From: Candidatus Avedoeria danica
GTDB taxonomy: Bacteria > Chloroflexota > Anaerolineae > Epilineales > Epilineaceae
Length of the DNA stretch: 64,000 nt
Assembly (NCBI GenBank): GCA_016703025.1
Contig: JADJCV010000004.1
Span: 2,173,501-2,237,500, forward strand
Reading direction: 5' to 3'
Under the pieces are notes generated by a model. It saw only the letters and a program-made list of their open reading frames with translations, was not told the origin of the DNA and did not search any database. The first letter of the stretch is position 1. The number at the start of each line of letters is the position of its first letter. Position numbers and translations under genes: made by a program. Below are positions 1 through 7,789 of the stretch, piece after piece.

Positions 1-92
1 GCTGCGACCGTGCCCGCCCCGCCCGCCCGAACGCCCGCGCCGCGTGCCCAACCGAACCCACGACGCCCGCGCAAGCGGCAAGGAGACACCAC

Positions 93-584
93 ATGACCGC
101 ACCTTCGTCGATGGACGATGCAGCGATCGCCCTCCAGGACCGCTACGCCCCCGACAGCATCTGTTTCGGCTGCGGCCCCGCGAACACGAAGGGCCTGCAG
201 ATCAAGAGCCGCGTCGCGGGCGACGCCGTCGTCGCCGACTGGCAGGGCGCGAAGGAGCACGAGGCGTTCGAGGGGATGTTGAACGGCGGGATCATCGGCT
301 CGCTGCTGGACTGTCACTGCAACTGGACGGCCGCCCACCACTTGATGCTCCGCACCGGCACACCCGAGCCCCCGTGCACCGTCACCGCCGAGTACCACAT
401 CAAGCTGCTGCGCCCGACGCCGTCCGGTGGACCGGTGCACCTGGTCGCGCGGGTGACGGACGCCAGCGACCGCCGCGCGAACGTCCACGGCGAGCTGTTC
501 GACGCCGCCGGCGAGCTGTGCGCGACGTGCGACGGGGTGTTCGTGGCGGTGCGGGAGGGGCATCCGGCCTGGCATCGGTGGTGA
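93..584 (+). CDS. PaaI-type hotdog thioesterase
   Basis: A 163-residue protein of hotdog-fold (4HBT/PaaI) type, probably a cytosolic acyl-CoA thioesterase. The N-terminal CFGCGPANTKGLQ segment is the Cys-containing opening seen in many PaaI relatives, and FEGMLNGGIIGSLLDCHCNW (residues about 59-78) matches the family's HGG/NGG catalytic turn with helix. The C-terminal half (EYHIKLLRPTP, then GELFDAAGELCATCDGVFVAV) is the usual antiparallel sheet. A good ribosome site (AAGGAG, 8-9 nt upstream) supports this ATG. Length is normal to slightly long for the family. It lies alone, tail to tail with the sugar transferase; substrate unknown. Confidence 0.85.
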   Translation: MTAPSSMDDAAIALQDRYAPDSICFGCGPANTKGLQIKSRVAGDAVVADWQGAKEHEAFEGMLNGGIIGSLLDCHCNWTAAHHLMLRTGTPEPPCTVTAEYHIKLLRPTPSGGPVHLVARVTDASDRRANVHGELFDAAGELCATCDGVFVAVREGHPAWHRW

Positions 585-614
585 GCCGTTGGGCGGGGGT
601 TCGGCGAGGCGTCG

Positions 615-1913
615 TTACCGACGATCCCCGACCCGCTCCCCCCGCAGCGCCTCGTACGCCCGCCCGTACCGCCGATCCTGCTGTCGCATCCGCTGCCGCT
701 CCCTCCGCCGATGGCGCACGCCGGGCCGGACGCCGAAGAACGCCAGCGCCACGGCGGTGAGGAAGAGATGAACGTCGAGCGCCGGACCACGCTTGCGGAT
801 GTAGAGCCGGTCGTAGCGCAGCTTCTCGCGCGGCGTGCTGTAGTAGTCGCCGTACACCTGCGCCATGCCGGCCAGGCCGGGCGGGACGCGGTGGCGCTCG
901 GCGTAGCCCGGGACGTTGGTCAGGTGGCGGGCGACGAAGACCGTCCGCTCGGGCCGCGGGCCGACGAGGCTCATCTGGCCGATGGCGATGTTGATCATCT
1001 GCGGCAGCTCGTCGATGTGCGTCCGCCGCAGCAGCCCGCCGAGCCGCGTCACGCGCGCGTCCGTCGGCGCGGCAGGGACGGGACCGGTGGCGGCTTCGGC
1101 GTCCTTGATCATCGTGCGAAGCTTGAGTTGCTTGAAGCTCTTGCCGGCTTGGCGGACCGCCACCTTGGCCACGAGGAGCGGACCGGGATCCTGCCACCAC
1201 AGCGCCATCGTGAGCGGGATCGAGATCGGCAGGCTGACGATGAGGATCGTCAGCGACGCGGCCGCGTCGATGCCGCGCTTGGCGTGATCCCAGAGGCGAT
1301 GCGCCGGCACGACGTGCGCGTGCGCCTCCTCGACGAGACGGACGATCTCGGCGGACGGAGGGGCGATGACTTCGACGAGGCCGTACGTCCGCCACGTGGC
1401 CGCGAGGACGCCGGCGTACGCGCCGAGGACGCCGACGACGAAGTACACGATCCCCTTGTCGACGCCAAGCTGAAGCTCGGCCTCGGGGTAGCGCGACTGG
1501 TAGAGCGCGACGATGGCGGCCAGCGTCAGCCCGCCGAGCAGCGCCAGCCGCAAGCGGTTCTCGCGCTGCATCCGAAAGCGGGGCGGCAGATGTCCGACGG
1601 CCCAGTCGACGACGACGGCGAAGGCGATGAAGATCGCGCAGAGCAGGCCGTATTGAAGCCAGAGGTTCTCGATGTTGCCGCCGTACACCTGCACCAAACG
1701 CTGGGTGTATCGGTAGACGCTCCCGAATGCGACGATCGAGAGGACGGCGTACAGGAACAGGGCCAGCGCAAACCGGCGCCGCCGCCGGACACGCTCACCG
1801 CTCGGCCCGGACGCGGCGGTGGCGGGGGGTTCGGCGGACGGTTCGGCGGGCAGCCGAGCGGACTGTTGAGACGACCGTTGAGAGGACCGTTGAGAGGACC
1901 GTTGAGAGGACAT
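615..1913 (-). CDS. Polyprenyl-phosphate sugar-1-phosphate transferase (WcaJ/WbaP-like)
   Basis: A 432-aa membrane protein likely to start exopolysaccharide synthesis by moving a sugar-1-phosphate from a nucleotide sugar to undecaprenyl phosphate. The N-terminal half carries four hydrophobic segments (about residues 48-180). The C-terminal half is the bacterial sugar transferase domain (PF02397 type): KRGIDAAAS start, a long membrane-inserted helix, KLRTM, RRTHIDELPQ and SLVGPRPE motifs, ending with LRYDRLYIRK. The N terminus is a 12-bp tandem repeat giving SSQR x3 and SSQQ. It is head to head with the WecG-like gene with only 8 bp between start codons; a TATCAT -10 element overlaps the neighbour's start, fitting a leaderless mRNA. 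Sugar specificity cannot be read. Confidence 0.88.
   Translation of the reverse strand: MSSQRSSQRSSQRSSQQSARLPAEPSAEPPATAASGPSGERVRRRRRFALALFLYAVLSIVAFGSVYRYTQRLVQVYGGNIENLWLQYGLLCAIFIAFAVVVDWAVGHLPPRFRMQRENRLRLALLGGLTLAAIVALYQSRYPEAELQLGVDKGIVYFVVGVLGAYAGVLAATWRTYGLVEVIAPPSAEIVRLVEEAHAHVVPAHRLWDHAKRGIDAAASLTILIVSLPISIPLTMALWWQDPGPLLVAKVAVRQAGKSFKQLKLRTMIKDAEAATGPVPAAPTDARVTRLGGLLRRTHIDELPQMINIAIGQMSLVGPRPERTVFVARHLTNVPGYAERHRVPPGLAGMAQVYGDYYSTPREKLRYDRLYIRKRGPALDVHLFLTAVALAFFGVRPGVRHRRRERQRMRQQDRRYGRAYEALRGERVGDRR
1865..1912. repeat. 12-bp tandem repeat, four units
   Basis: Four copies of GTTGAGAGGACC (the first has GTTGAGACGACC, the last ends in A). They encode the SSQR-type repeat at the extreme N terminus of the sugar transferase on the minus strand, just upstream of the WecG-like start. 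Confidence 0.9.
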
Positions 1914-1921
1914 GGCGCCCG

Positions 1922-1927
1922 ATGATA
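1922..1927 (-). promoter_or_regulatory. -10 element (TATCAT) for the sugar transferase
   Basis: TATCAT on the minus strand lies 8 nt before the ATG of the sugar transferase and is made of the ATG-ATA start of the divergent gene. The spacing fits a leaderless transcript. No clear -35 was found. Confidence 0.45.
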
Positions 1928-2734
1928 CCCGAACAGCCGCCCGGTGCGCCGGGCGCGACCGCCGCGCCGCCGCCGCGCAACCGTCGCGCGGACATCCTCG
2001 GCACTTGGATCGACGACGTGACGTTCGACGAGGCCATCGCCCGGATCGCCGATCTGGTGGCCGACGGACGCACGAACGGCCGGTCGCACCTCGTGGTGAC
2101 GCCGAACCCCGAGATGGTGGTCCAGGCGCGTCGCGACCCATCGCTGGCCGCCGCGCTGGCCGGCGCCGCACTCGCCACGCCCGACGGTGTCGGGATCCGG
2201 TGGGCGGCGCGCATGCTCGGCACACCGATCCGCGCCGTCGTCCCCGGCAGCGCGCTGACCGTCCGCCTCGCCCCCGCCGCCGCGGATGCGGGCTGGCGCC
2301 TGTTCCTGCTGGGCGCGGCCGAGGGCGTCGCCGCCGCGGCAGCGGACCGACTCGCGGCCGATCATCCGGGGATTCGGATCGCGGGGACGTTCGCCGGCAG
2401 CCCACGGCCCGGTGATCTCGACGTGGTCCGCGCCGCCCTGGCCGCGGCGGCGCCGATCGACGTTCTCCTCGTCGCCTACGGCACGCCCGCCCAGGAAGTC
2501 TGGCTCGCGAAGCACCTGCCGGCCCTCGGGATCCCGGTCGGGATGGGGGTGGGCGGCACGTTCAACTTCATCGCCGGCATCGCGCCGTGGCCGCCGCGGT
2601 GGGTGGCGCGGATCGGGCTCATCTGGCTGTGGCGGCTCGGGACGGAACCGTGGCGGTGGCGGAGGCAGCTGCGGCTCGTGCGGTTCGTCGGAATGACGGT
2701 CGCGGCGGCGGGGCGGCGGGCCGCGGGCATGTAG
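1922..2734 (+). CDS. WecG/TagA/CpsF-family glycosyltransferase (GT26)
   Basis: A 270-aa GT26 glycosyltransferase, expected to add the second sugar (ManNAc/ManNAcA-type donor) to a lipid-linked intermediate. Family marks in order: NPEMVVQARRDP (residues about 60-71), the TPDGVGIRWAAR motif with its catalytic Asp (about 85-96), LFLLGAAEGV, VAYGTPAQEVWLAKH and GVGGTFNFIAG, then a basic, Trp-rich membrane-associating tail. ATG at 1922 is preceded by GAGAGGA about 10 nt upstream. It pairs divergently with the sugar-phosphate transferase, so the two probably make the first disaccharide of one exopolysaccharide. Confidence 0.9.
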   Translation: MIPEQPPGAPGATAAPPPRNRRADILGTWIDDVTFDEAIARIADLVADGRTNGRSHLVVTPNPEMVVQARRDPSLAAALAGAALATPDGVGIRWAARMLGTPIRAVVPGSALTVRLAPAAADAGWRLFLLGAAEGVAAAAADRLAADHPGIRIAGTFAGSPRPGDLDVVRAALAAAAPIDVLLVAYGTPAQEVWLAKHLPALGIPVGMGVGGTFNFIAGIAPWPPRWVARIGLIWLWRLGTEPWRWRRQLRLVRFVGMTVAAAGRRAAGM

Positions 2735-2744
2735 CGCGCGGTCG

Positions 2745-4172
2745 TCAGCCGCCTCGCGGTCCTTGCCCACGCACGTCCGCGCGATCTGCCGCCGACGCCC
2801 GCCCGACCCACCCCGCCATCAACCCCGCCGCCCCCACCGCCATCCCCGCCCCAACGAGGAACGGCGCCCGCGGCCCGAACCCGCCCCACCCACCGACGCC
2901 CTGCCACAGCACGCCCGCCAGCACGCTCGCCGGCAGCGCCGTCAGGCCGACGGCCGCGTGGTACGCGCCGTACGCCGCACCGCGCCGTTCGGCTGGCACA
3001 AGGTCGGCGACGATCGCCTTGGCGACGCCCTCGGTCAGGGCGTAGTAGATGCCGTAGGCCCCGTACAGCAGCCACAACCAGCCCGGCGCGTCGGCGAACG
3101 CGAAGCCGACGTAGACGCCGGCGTAGATCAACCAGCCTGCGACGATCAACCGTCGCCGCGGAATGCGATCGGACAGTCCGCCTGCCCACGTCGACAACGC
3201 CGCGTACACGAGGTTGAACAGTGCAAGCAGCGCCAGCACCTCGATCAGCGAAGCGCCGAGGCTCCGCGCGCGGAGCACGAGGAACGCATCGCTCGCGTTC
3301 GCCAGCGTGAAGAGCACCGTGACGATCAGGAATCGCCCGAACGCCGTGTTCCCCCACATCGACGACTCTGCGGTCCCTTCCTCGAGCCAAGCATCCTCCC
3401 CCTCCCCCAAACGGCTCGACGGGGTCCCCGCCGCACCGAAGGTGCGGTGGGGTTCGGGAGGGGGTCTGGGGGAGAGGGCCGTAGGCCGCGTGTCTCCAAA
3501 TGCCTTACGCCCCCCCTCCCGCACCCCAACAACGATCACGACGACCGCCAACACCGCCGGCACCACCGCCCACCCCACGATCGTCCGAAACGTCGCCTCA
3601 TCCAACGGCAACGCCCCGATCCCGGCGCGCCAGACGATCGCCATGGCCACGAGCAGCCCGACGAACGCGCCGGCGCTGTCGGCGGCGCGGTGGAGGCCGA
3701 ACGCGCGGCCGCGGGTCTCGGGCGTCACGGCGTCGGCCAGGAGCGCATCGCGCGGCGCCGTGCGGATGCCTTTGCCCAGGCGGTCGAGGAGGCGGGCCAA
3801 CAGGACGACGGGCCAGGTTGCGGCGGCGAACAGCACAGGCAGCGCGGCGGCGGCGACGCCGTAGCCGGAGGCCGTGAGGCCCTTGCGGCGGCCCCAGCGG
3901 TCGGATAGGCGACCGCTGTAGAGCTTCGTGAGGCTGGCGGTCGTCTCGGCCAGGCCCTCGATCAGGCCGACGACGGCGGTCCGCGCGCCGAGCGTCTCGG
4001 CCAGGAAGACGGGCACGAGGTGGGTGAGCATCTCGCTGGCGATGTCGCGCAGGAAGCTGGCGGCGGACAGGGCGATGACGTTGCGTGACAGAGGGGGCGA
4101 TGCGGGTCCGGGCGTCGGGCTGGACGACGCGGCGTTGCGGGCGACGCGTTCGGCGGGGCTCGGCCCGGTCAC
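2745..4172 (-). CDS. MFS transporter with an in-frame repeat insertion
   Basis: A 475-aa major facilitator permease, GTG start, convergent with the WecG-like gene (10 bp apart). Twelve membrane segments can be read. The loop 2-3 signature is present as GRLSDRWGRRKG in the N half and GGLSDRIPRRR in the C half, and LDRLGKGIRTAPRDALLAD resembles efflux permeases of the FSR/YfiS kind. Between helices 6 and 7 (residues about 231-261) the protein is encoded by a dispersed hairpin repeat (3391-3480) read without a stop, adding about 35 Pro/Gly-rich residues to the central cytoplasmic loop. Substrate unknown. Confidence 0.88.
   Translation of the reverse strand: MTGPSPAERVARNAASSSPTPGPASPPLSRNVIALSAASFLRDIASEMLTHLVPVFLAETLGARTAVVGLIEGLAETTASLTKLYSGRLSDRWGRRKGLTASGYGVAAAALPVLFAAATWPVVLLARLLDRLGKGIRTAPRDALLADAVTPETRGRAFGLHRAADSAGAFVGLLVAMAIVWRAGIGALPLDEATFRTIVGWAVVPAVLAVVVIVVGVREGGRKAFGDTRPTALSPRPPPEPHRTFGAAGTPSSRLGEGEDAWLEEGTAESSMWGNTAFGRFLIVTVLFTLANASDAFLVLRARSLGASLIEVLALLALFNLVYAALSTWAGGLSDRIPRRRLIVAGWLIYAGVYVGFAFADAPGWLWLLYGAYGIYYALTEGVAKAIVADLVPAERRGAAYGAYHAAVGLTALPASVLAGVLWQGVGGWGGFGPRAPFLVGAGMAVGAAGLMAGWVGRASAADRADVRGQGPRGG
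3391..3480. repeat. Long G/C-strand hairpin repeat, copy A (inside a gene)
   Basis: Begins AAGCATCCTCCCCCTCCCCC and ends GGGGGAGAGGGCC; the two arms are roughly complementary and enclose a second small hairpin (GCCGCACC/GGTGCGG). The same family recurs at 40375-40421 and 56269-56328. This copy lies within the MFS transporter reading frame. Confidence 0.8.
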
Positions 4173-4274
4173 GGACAGCCAGGGCGCTTGACGGCCCTCC
4201 CCGACGGGCGAAAATAGGCGCCGCGCACCGGGCGGAGTGGACCGCTCCGCCCGTCACCCGAGGAGGATCGTCGC

Positions 4275-4700
4275 ATGGCTGGGATCAACGGCAAGAAGGT
4301 GCTGGTCGCCAGCGCCGCGTCGGGCGTGGCCATGGTCGTCGTCGACATGCTCACGAACGGCTTGCTCCTGTCGTCGTACTGGGATGCGGCGATGACGCGG
4401 CTCAACCTGCCGCCGTTCTCGGAAGGCGGCTTCGGCGGCCTGGCGGCCTTGCTGCTGACGGACATCGTCTACGGCATCCTCGTCGCGTTCCTCTACGCGG
4501 CCATCCGGCCGCGCTTCGGTCCCGGCGTGCGCACGGCGCTGATCGCCGGCGTCCTCGTCTGGCTGCCCGGCCTGCCGCTCTCAATCGGCCTGGCGGGCCT
4601 TGGCGTGTTCGGGTGGTCGTTCGTCGCCATGGCCGGCGTCGCATCGCTCGTCATCGCGTTGGTGGGCGGCTACATCGCCGGCAGGCTCTACACCGAATAG
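4275..4700 (+). CDS. Small four-helix membrane protein, unknown function
   Basis: A 141-aa protein, nearly all hydrophobic, with four predicted membrane helices (about residues 8-30, 52-75, 83-106 and 109-135) and the charged stretch RPRFGPGVRT between helices 2 and 3. I do not recognise the family. Its size and pattern resemble DUF1761-like small membrane proteins. A strong ribosome site (GAGGAGG, 8 nt upstream) fixes the start. It stands alone between the divergent MFS gene and convergent asnB. Confidence 0.75.
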   Translation: MAGINGKKVLVASAASGVAMVVVDMLTNGLLLSSYWDAAMTRLNLPPFSEGGFGGLAALLLTDIVYGILVAFLYAAIRPRFGPGVRTALIAGVLVWLPGLPLSIGLAGLGVFGWSFVAMAGVASLVIALVGGYIAGRLYTE

Positions 4701-4780
4701 GTCGACCCGAGCGCCGGTCACGGCACGCGCCCTGGTGGACCGGCAGCGCGCGCAGCGTGCGCTGCAGCGGGCAACGGCCG

Positions 4781-6823
4781 TCACCCAAGGTGCCGATCGA
4801 ACCACAGCCCGAACATCATCAGCCCCCACAACTCGCGGCTGAGGTTCCGCCGACCCTCCAGGTGGGCGCGGACGAGCGCGTCGACGGCCGCCGGATCGAA
4901 CACACCCTGCCGCCGCACGCGCTCGGGCGCCAGCACGTCGGTCAGGAGCGGCCGCAGCTCGCCCTTCAGCCACGCCGGGATCGGAACGTGGAAGCCCGCC
5001 TTCGGCCGGTGGACGATGTCGCGCGGCAGCAGATCCGCGGCCACGCGCCGGAGCAACGGCTTGAGCGCCATGCCGCGGTGGATCGGACGGACCTTGTAGA
5101 CGTCGGGGACGCGCGCGAGCAGCTCGACGAGCGGGTGGTCGAGGAGCGGGACGCGCACCTCAAGGCCGTGCGCCATGCTCGTGCGGTCCACCTTCGTGAG
5201 CATGTCGTCGACGAGGCTGATCGAGGCGTCGACGGCCATCAAGCGGTTGATCGGGTCGGCGTGGGGGTAGGCGTCGTGGGCGGCTCGCAGCAGGTCGAGG
5301 GTTGGGCGGTTGGCGAGTGAGGGCACGGCATGCCGTGCCCCTACACGGGCGTTGGATGCGGGATCGATGCCCCGGTTCGATGGGCGGTCGGCGTCGGCGT
5401 GGGATGCGACGCCGATGCCGGAAGGGGCGGCGTAGAGTGTCGCCTTCGCCTCCTCGGTGAAGATCTCCCGCCACGCCAGGTGCGCCGCCAGCGGATCGAG
5501 CGCGACGCCGCGGGCGAAGCGCTGCAGGCGCAGGTCAAGCGCCATCTTGCGATCGGAGGCCGGCACCGCGCGGGCGATCGCCGGCAGCAGGCGCTGCGTG
5601 AGGAACGACGGCAGCCGCCGTCCGATCGCCGCCAGCCGGTCGGCCTGGTAGATCACGTAGCCGCCGAAGACCTCGTCCCCCCCGTCGCCCGAGAGCACGA
5701 CCTTGGTGTGCCCGGCCGCCTCGCGCGCCACGATCCACGAGCCGATGGCCGACGAGTCGGCGAACGGCTCGTCGAAGGCGTCGACGAGGTCGTGGACGAG
5801 GTCGGCGGCGGCCGGCCGGACGACGGCCTCGTGGTGCACCGTGCCGCAGTGGGCCGCCACGCGCTTGGCAAACGGCAGCTCGTCGTACGAGCGGTCGTCG
5901 AAGCCGACGCTGAACGTCTCGACCCGCCCGCCGGCCATCCGCTGCATGAGCGCGACGACGACGCTCGAGTCGATCCCGCCCGACAGGAACGCACCGACCG
6001 GCACGTCGCTGACCAAATGGGCCGCCACGGCATCCTCGAGCGCCGTGCGGACGAGCGCGACGAGGCCGGCCTCGCTGCGCGGCAGCGGCGGCGCGCCGTC
6101 GCCGCCCGCCGCCTGACCGGCCGCCGATGCCCCGTGTTGTGCGGGCAGCGACCACCACCGCCGCACGCCGATCGCCGGCCCGCGCGGGGCCGCCGCGTCC
6201 CAGACGAGCATCGTCCCGGCCGCCAGCTTCCGCACGCCGGCGAACATCGTCGCCGGTCCGGGCACGTAGTCCAGGCTGAGATAATCGTGCAGCGCCTGCG
6301 CATCCAACGCACGATGGACGCCCGCCGCCAGGATCGCCTTGATCTCGCTGGCAAACCAGAGCCCGTCCGCCGTCTCGGCGTAGTGCAGCGGCTTGATGCC
6401 GAGGCGGTCGCGCGCCAGCACCAGCCGGCCGCGGGGCGCGTCCCACAGCGCCACGGCGAACATCCCGCGCAGCCGCCGCGGAAAGTCGAGCCCGTCTGCC
6501 TCGTACAGGTGCGGCAGGAGATCGGTGTCGCCCCGGTTGTCGAAGCGATGGCCGGCCGCGGCGAGCCGTTGCCGCAGCTCGCCGTAGTTGTAGAGCTCGC
6601 CGTTCTGGCAGGCGACGATCGAGCCGTCCTCGTTCGTCACCGGCTGCCGGCCGCCCTCGACGTCGATGATCGACAGCCGCGTCGCACCCAGCGCCGCCGT
6701 GCCGTCGCGCCAGACGTGCGCATCGTCCGGCCCGCGGTGGGCCAGCGCCGCGCCCATCGCCGCCACACGGGCCGGGTCGATGGCCGCGCCCGGTCGGACG
6801 ACGACGCCGTATATGCCGCACAT
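4781..6823 (-). CDS. asnB: Asparagine synthase, glutamine-hydrolysing
   Basis: A 680-aa class II glutamine amidotransferase/ATP-dependent amide synthetase. Starting at ATG gives MCGIYG, which places the catalytic Cys at position 2 after Met removal. ALAHRGPDD, RLSIIDVEGGRQP, NGELYN and RGDTD complete the glutaminase domain (residues 1-200); FLSGGIDSS is the synthetase P-loop, and LSGDGGDEVFGGY and HGLEVRVPLLDH are also present. Residues about 494-501 (VGARHAVP) are encoded by an inserted 20-bp palindrome. TATAAT sits 7 nt before the ATG, suggesting leaderless expression. It may make asparagine or amidate a polysaccharide sugar; nearby glycan genes leave both open. Confidence 0.93.
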   Translation of the reverse strand: MCGIYGVVVRPGAAIDPARVAAMGAALAHRGPDDAHVWRDGTAALGATRLSIIDVEGGRQPVTNEDGSIVACQNGELYNYGELRQRLAAAGHRFDNRGDTDLLPHLYEADGLDFPRRLRGMFAVALWDAPRGRLVLARDRLGIKPLHYAETADGLWFASEIKAILAAGVHRALDAQALHDYLSLDYVPGPATMFAGVRKLAAGTMLVWDAAAPRGPAIGVRRWWSLPAQHGASAAGQAAGGDGAPPLPRSEAGLVALVRTALEDAVAAHLVSDVPVGAFLSGGIDSSVVVALMQRMAGGRVETFSVGFDDRSYDELPFAKRVAAHCGTVHHEAVVRPAAADLVHDLVDAFDEPFADSSAIGSWIVAREAAGHTKVVLSGDGGDEVFGGYVIYQADRLAAIGRRLPSFLTQRLLPAIARAVPASDRKMALDLRLQRFARGVALDPLAAHLAWREIFTEEAKATLYAAPSGIGVASHADADRPSNRGIDPASNARVGARHAVPSLANRPTLDLLRAAHDAYPHADPINRLMAVDASISLVDDMLTKVDRTSMAHGLEVRVPLLDHPLVELLARVPDVYKVRPIHRGMALKPLLRRVAADLLPRDIVHRPKAGFHVPIPAWLKGELRPLLTDVLAPERVRRQGVFDPAAVDALVRAHLEGRRNLSRELWGLMMFGLWFDRHLG
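5321..5344. repeat. GTAGGGGC palindrome inside asnB
   Basis: GGGCACGGCATGCCGTGCCC is a perfect 20-bp palindrome followed by CTAC. On the asnB coding strand it reads GTAGGGGCACGG..., the start of the same element found at the ends of four other genes, but here in a frame that avoids TAG and encodes VGARHAVP. Confidence 0.85.
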
Positions 6824-6830
6824 GCGGGCG

Positions 6831-6836
6831 ATTATA
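6831..6836 (-). promoter_or_regulatory. -10 element (TATAAT) for asnB
   Basis: A perfect TATAAT on the minus strand, 7 nt upstream of the asnB ATG, with no room for a ribosome site. No good -35 is visible. Confidence 0.6.
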
Positions 6837-6901
6837 CGGGCAGGACGGGGGCGCGGCCCTCGATGTGGCCGCCGGTCCCGCCCTGTGGCACCATCCGCGT
6901 C

Positions 6902-7648
6902 ATGCCCCGCCGCCCTCCTTCGCCGCTCGGCCACCCCGTCGCCGCGACGCCGTCCGCGACGGTCGCGACCGACGTCGCCACTCGGCCGCTCCGGACGAGC
7001 GCCGAGCCGGTCACCGGCGTCGTCCTCGCCGGCGGCCGCAGCCGGCGGATGGGCATGGACAAGGCATTCATCGAGCTTGCCGGCCGGCCGCTCATCGCCT
7101 GGGTGCTCGACGCGCTCGCCACCATCGCCGCCCACCGCATCATCGTCACGCACGACGACGACCCGCGCTACGACCGCTTCGGCGTGCCGGTCATCGTCGA
7201 TCGCCTGCCCGCGCGCTGCCCGCTGTCCGGCCTTCACGCCGGCATCAGCGCGGCCCCGACCGACCTCGTCCTGGCCGTCGCGTGCGACCTGCCGCTCGTC
7301 CAGCCGCCCCTCCTTACCCTCCTCGCCGACGCCATCGGCGACGCCTTGGCGGCCCTCCCGGACGCCGGCCCGACCCCGTTGCCCGCCCGCCACCCGACAC
7401 CCGACGTCGGCGCCGGCGGCCTGCAGCCGCTCCTGGCCGCCTACCGCCGCGGCTGCGTCCCGGCCATCGAGCGGCTGCTGTCCAACGGGCCGGCGCCGGC
7501 CACCATGGTCGCCTCGACCGTCCCATCCGTCATCGTCCCCCCGGACCGCTGGCGCGCCGCCGACCCGGACGGCCGATCGTTCCACAACGTCAACACGCTC
7601 ACCGATCTGGCGGCGGCAGCCCAGCTGCTGAACCGAATGGCGCCGTAG
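6902..7648 (+). CDS. mobA: Molybdenum cofactor guanylyltransferase
   Basis: A 248-aa nucleotidyltransferase that would attach GMP to molybdopterin to give the bis-MGD-type cofactor. GVVLAGGRSRRMGMDKAF (about residues 40-57) is the MobA signature loop; VIVDRLP, GPLSGLHAGI-like PLSGLHAGIS, VACDLPLV (metal-binding Asp) and the late HNVNTLTDL follow in the expected order. The first 35 residues are a low-complexity extension, so an internal start is possible, though no better ribosome site was seen. It is divergent from asnB. With modBC at 35-37 kb it supports molybdoenzyme use. Confidence 0.88.
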   Translation: MPRRPPSPLGHPVAATPSATVATDVATRPLRTSAEPVTGVVLAGGRSRRMGMDKAFIELAGRPLIAWVLDALATIAAHRIIVTHDDDPRYDRFGVPVIVDRLPARCPLSGLHAGISAAPTDLVLAVACDLPLVQPPLLTLLADAIGDALAALPDAGPTPLPARHPTPDVGAGGLQPLLAAYRRGCVPAIERLLSNGPAPATMVASTVPSVIVPPDRWRAADPDGRSFHNVNTLTDLAAAAQLLNRMAP

Positions 7649-7789
7649 CGCCGTACATGCGCTTGGTTGGGTGCGATCCGATGCGAGCGGTCACGGATCG
7701 TCACGCCCGTGCGTTCGACGCAGGCGCTGTCTGCGCGCGCCGCCCCAGCCGTCGCCGATAACCGGCATCGATCACCACAAGGCCCCCGA

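Noticed and set aside
1865..1912. CRISPR array
   Set aside because: Short direct repeats here and at 50149 and 37311 are contiguous coding repeats without spacers; no cas genes are present.
711..1925. A 404-codon plus-strand frame opposite the sugar transferase
   Set aside because: His/Asp/Arg-rich shadow with no domain; the minus-strand product has all sugar transferase motifs.
6824..7585. Upstream extension of asnB by 254 codons
   Set aside because: It runs antisense through mobA, would move the catalytic Cys away from the N terminus, and lies upstream of a perfect TATAAT.
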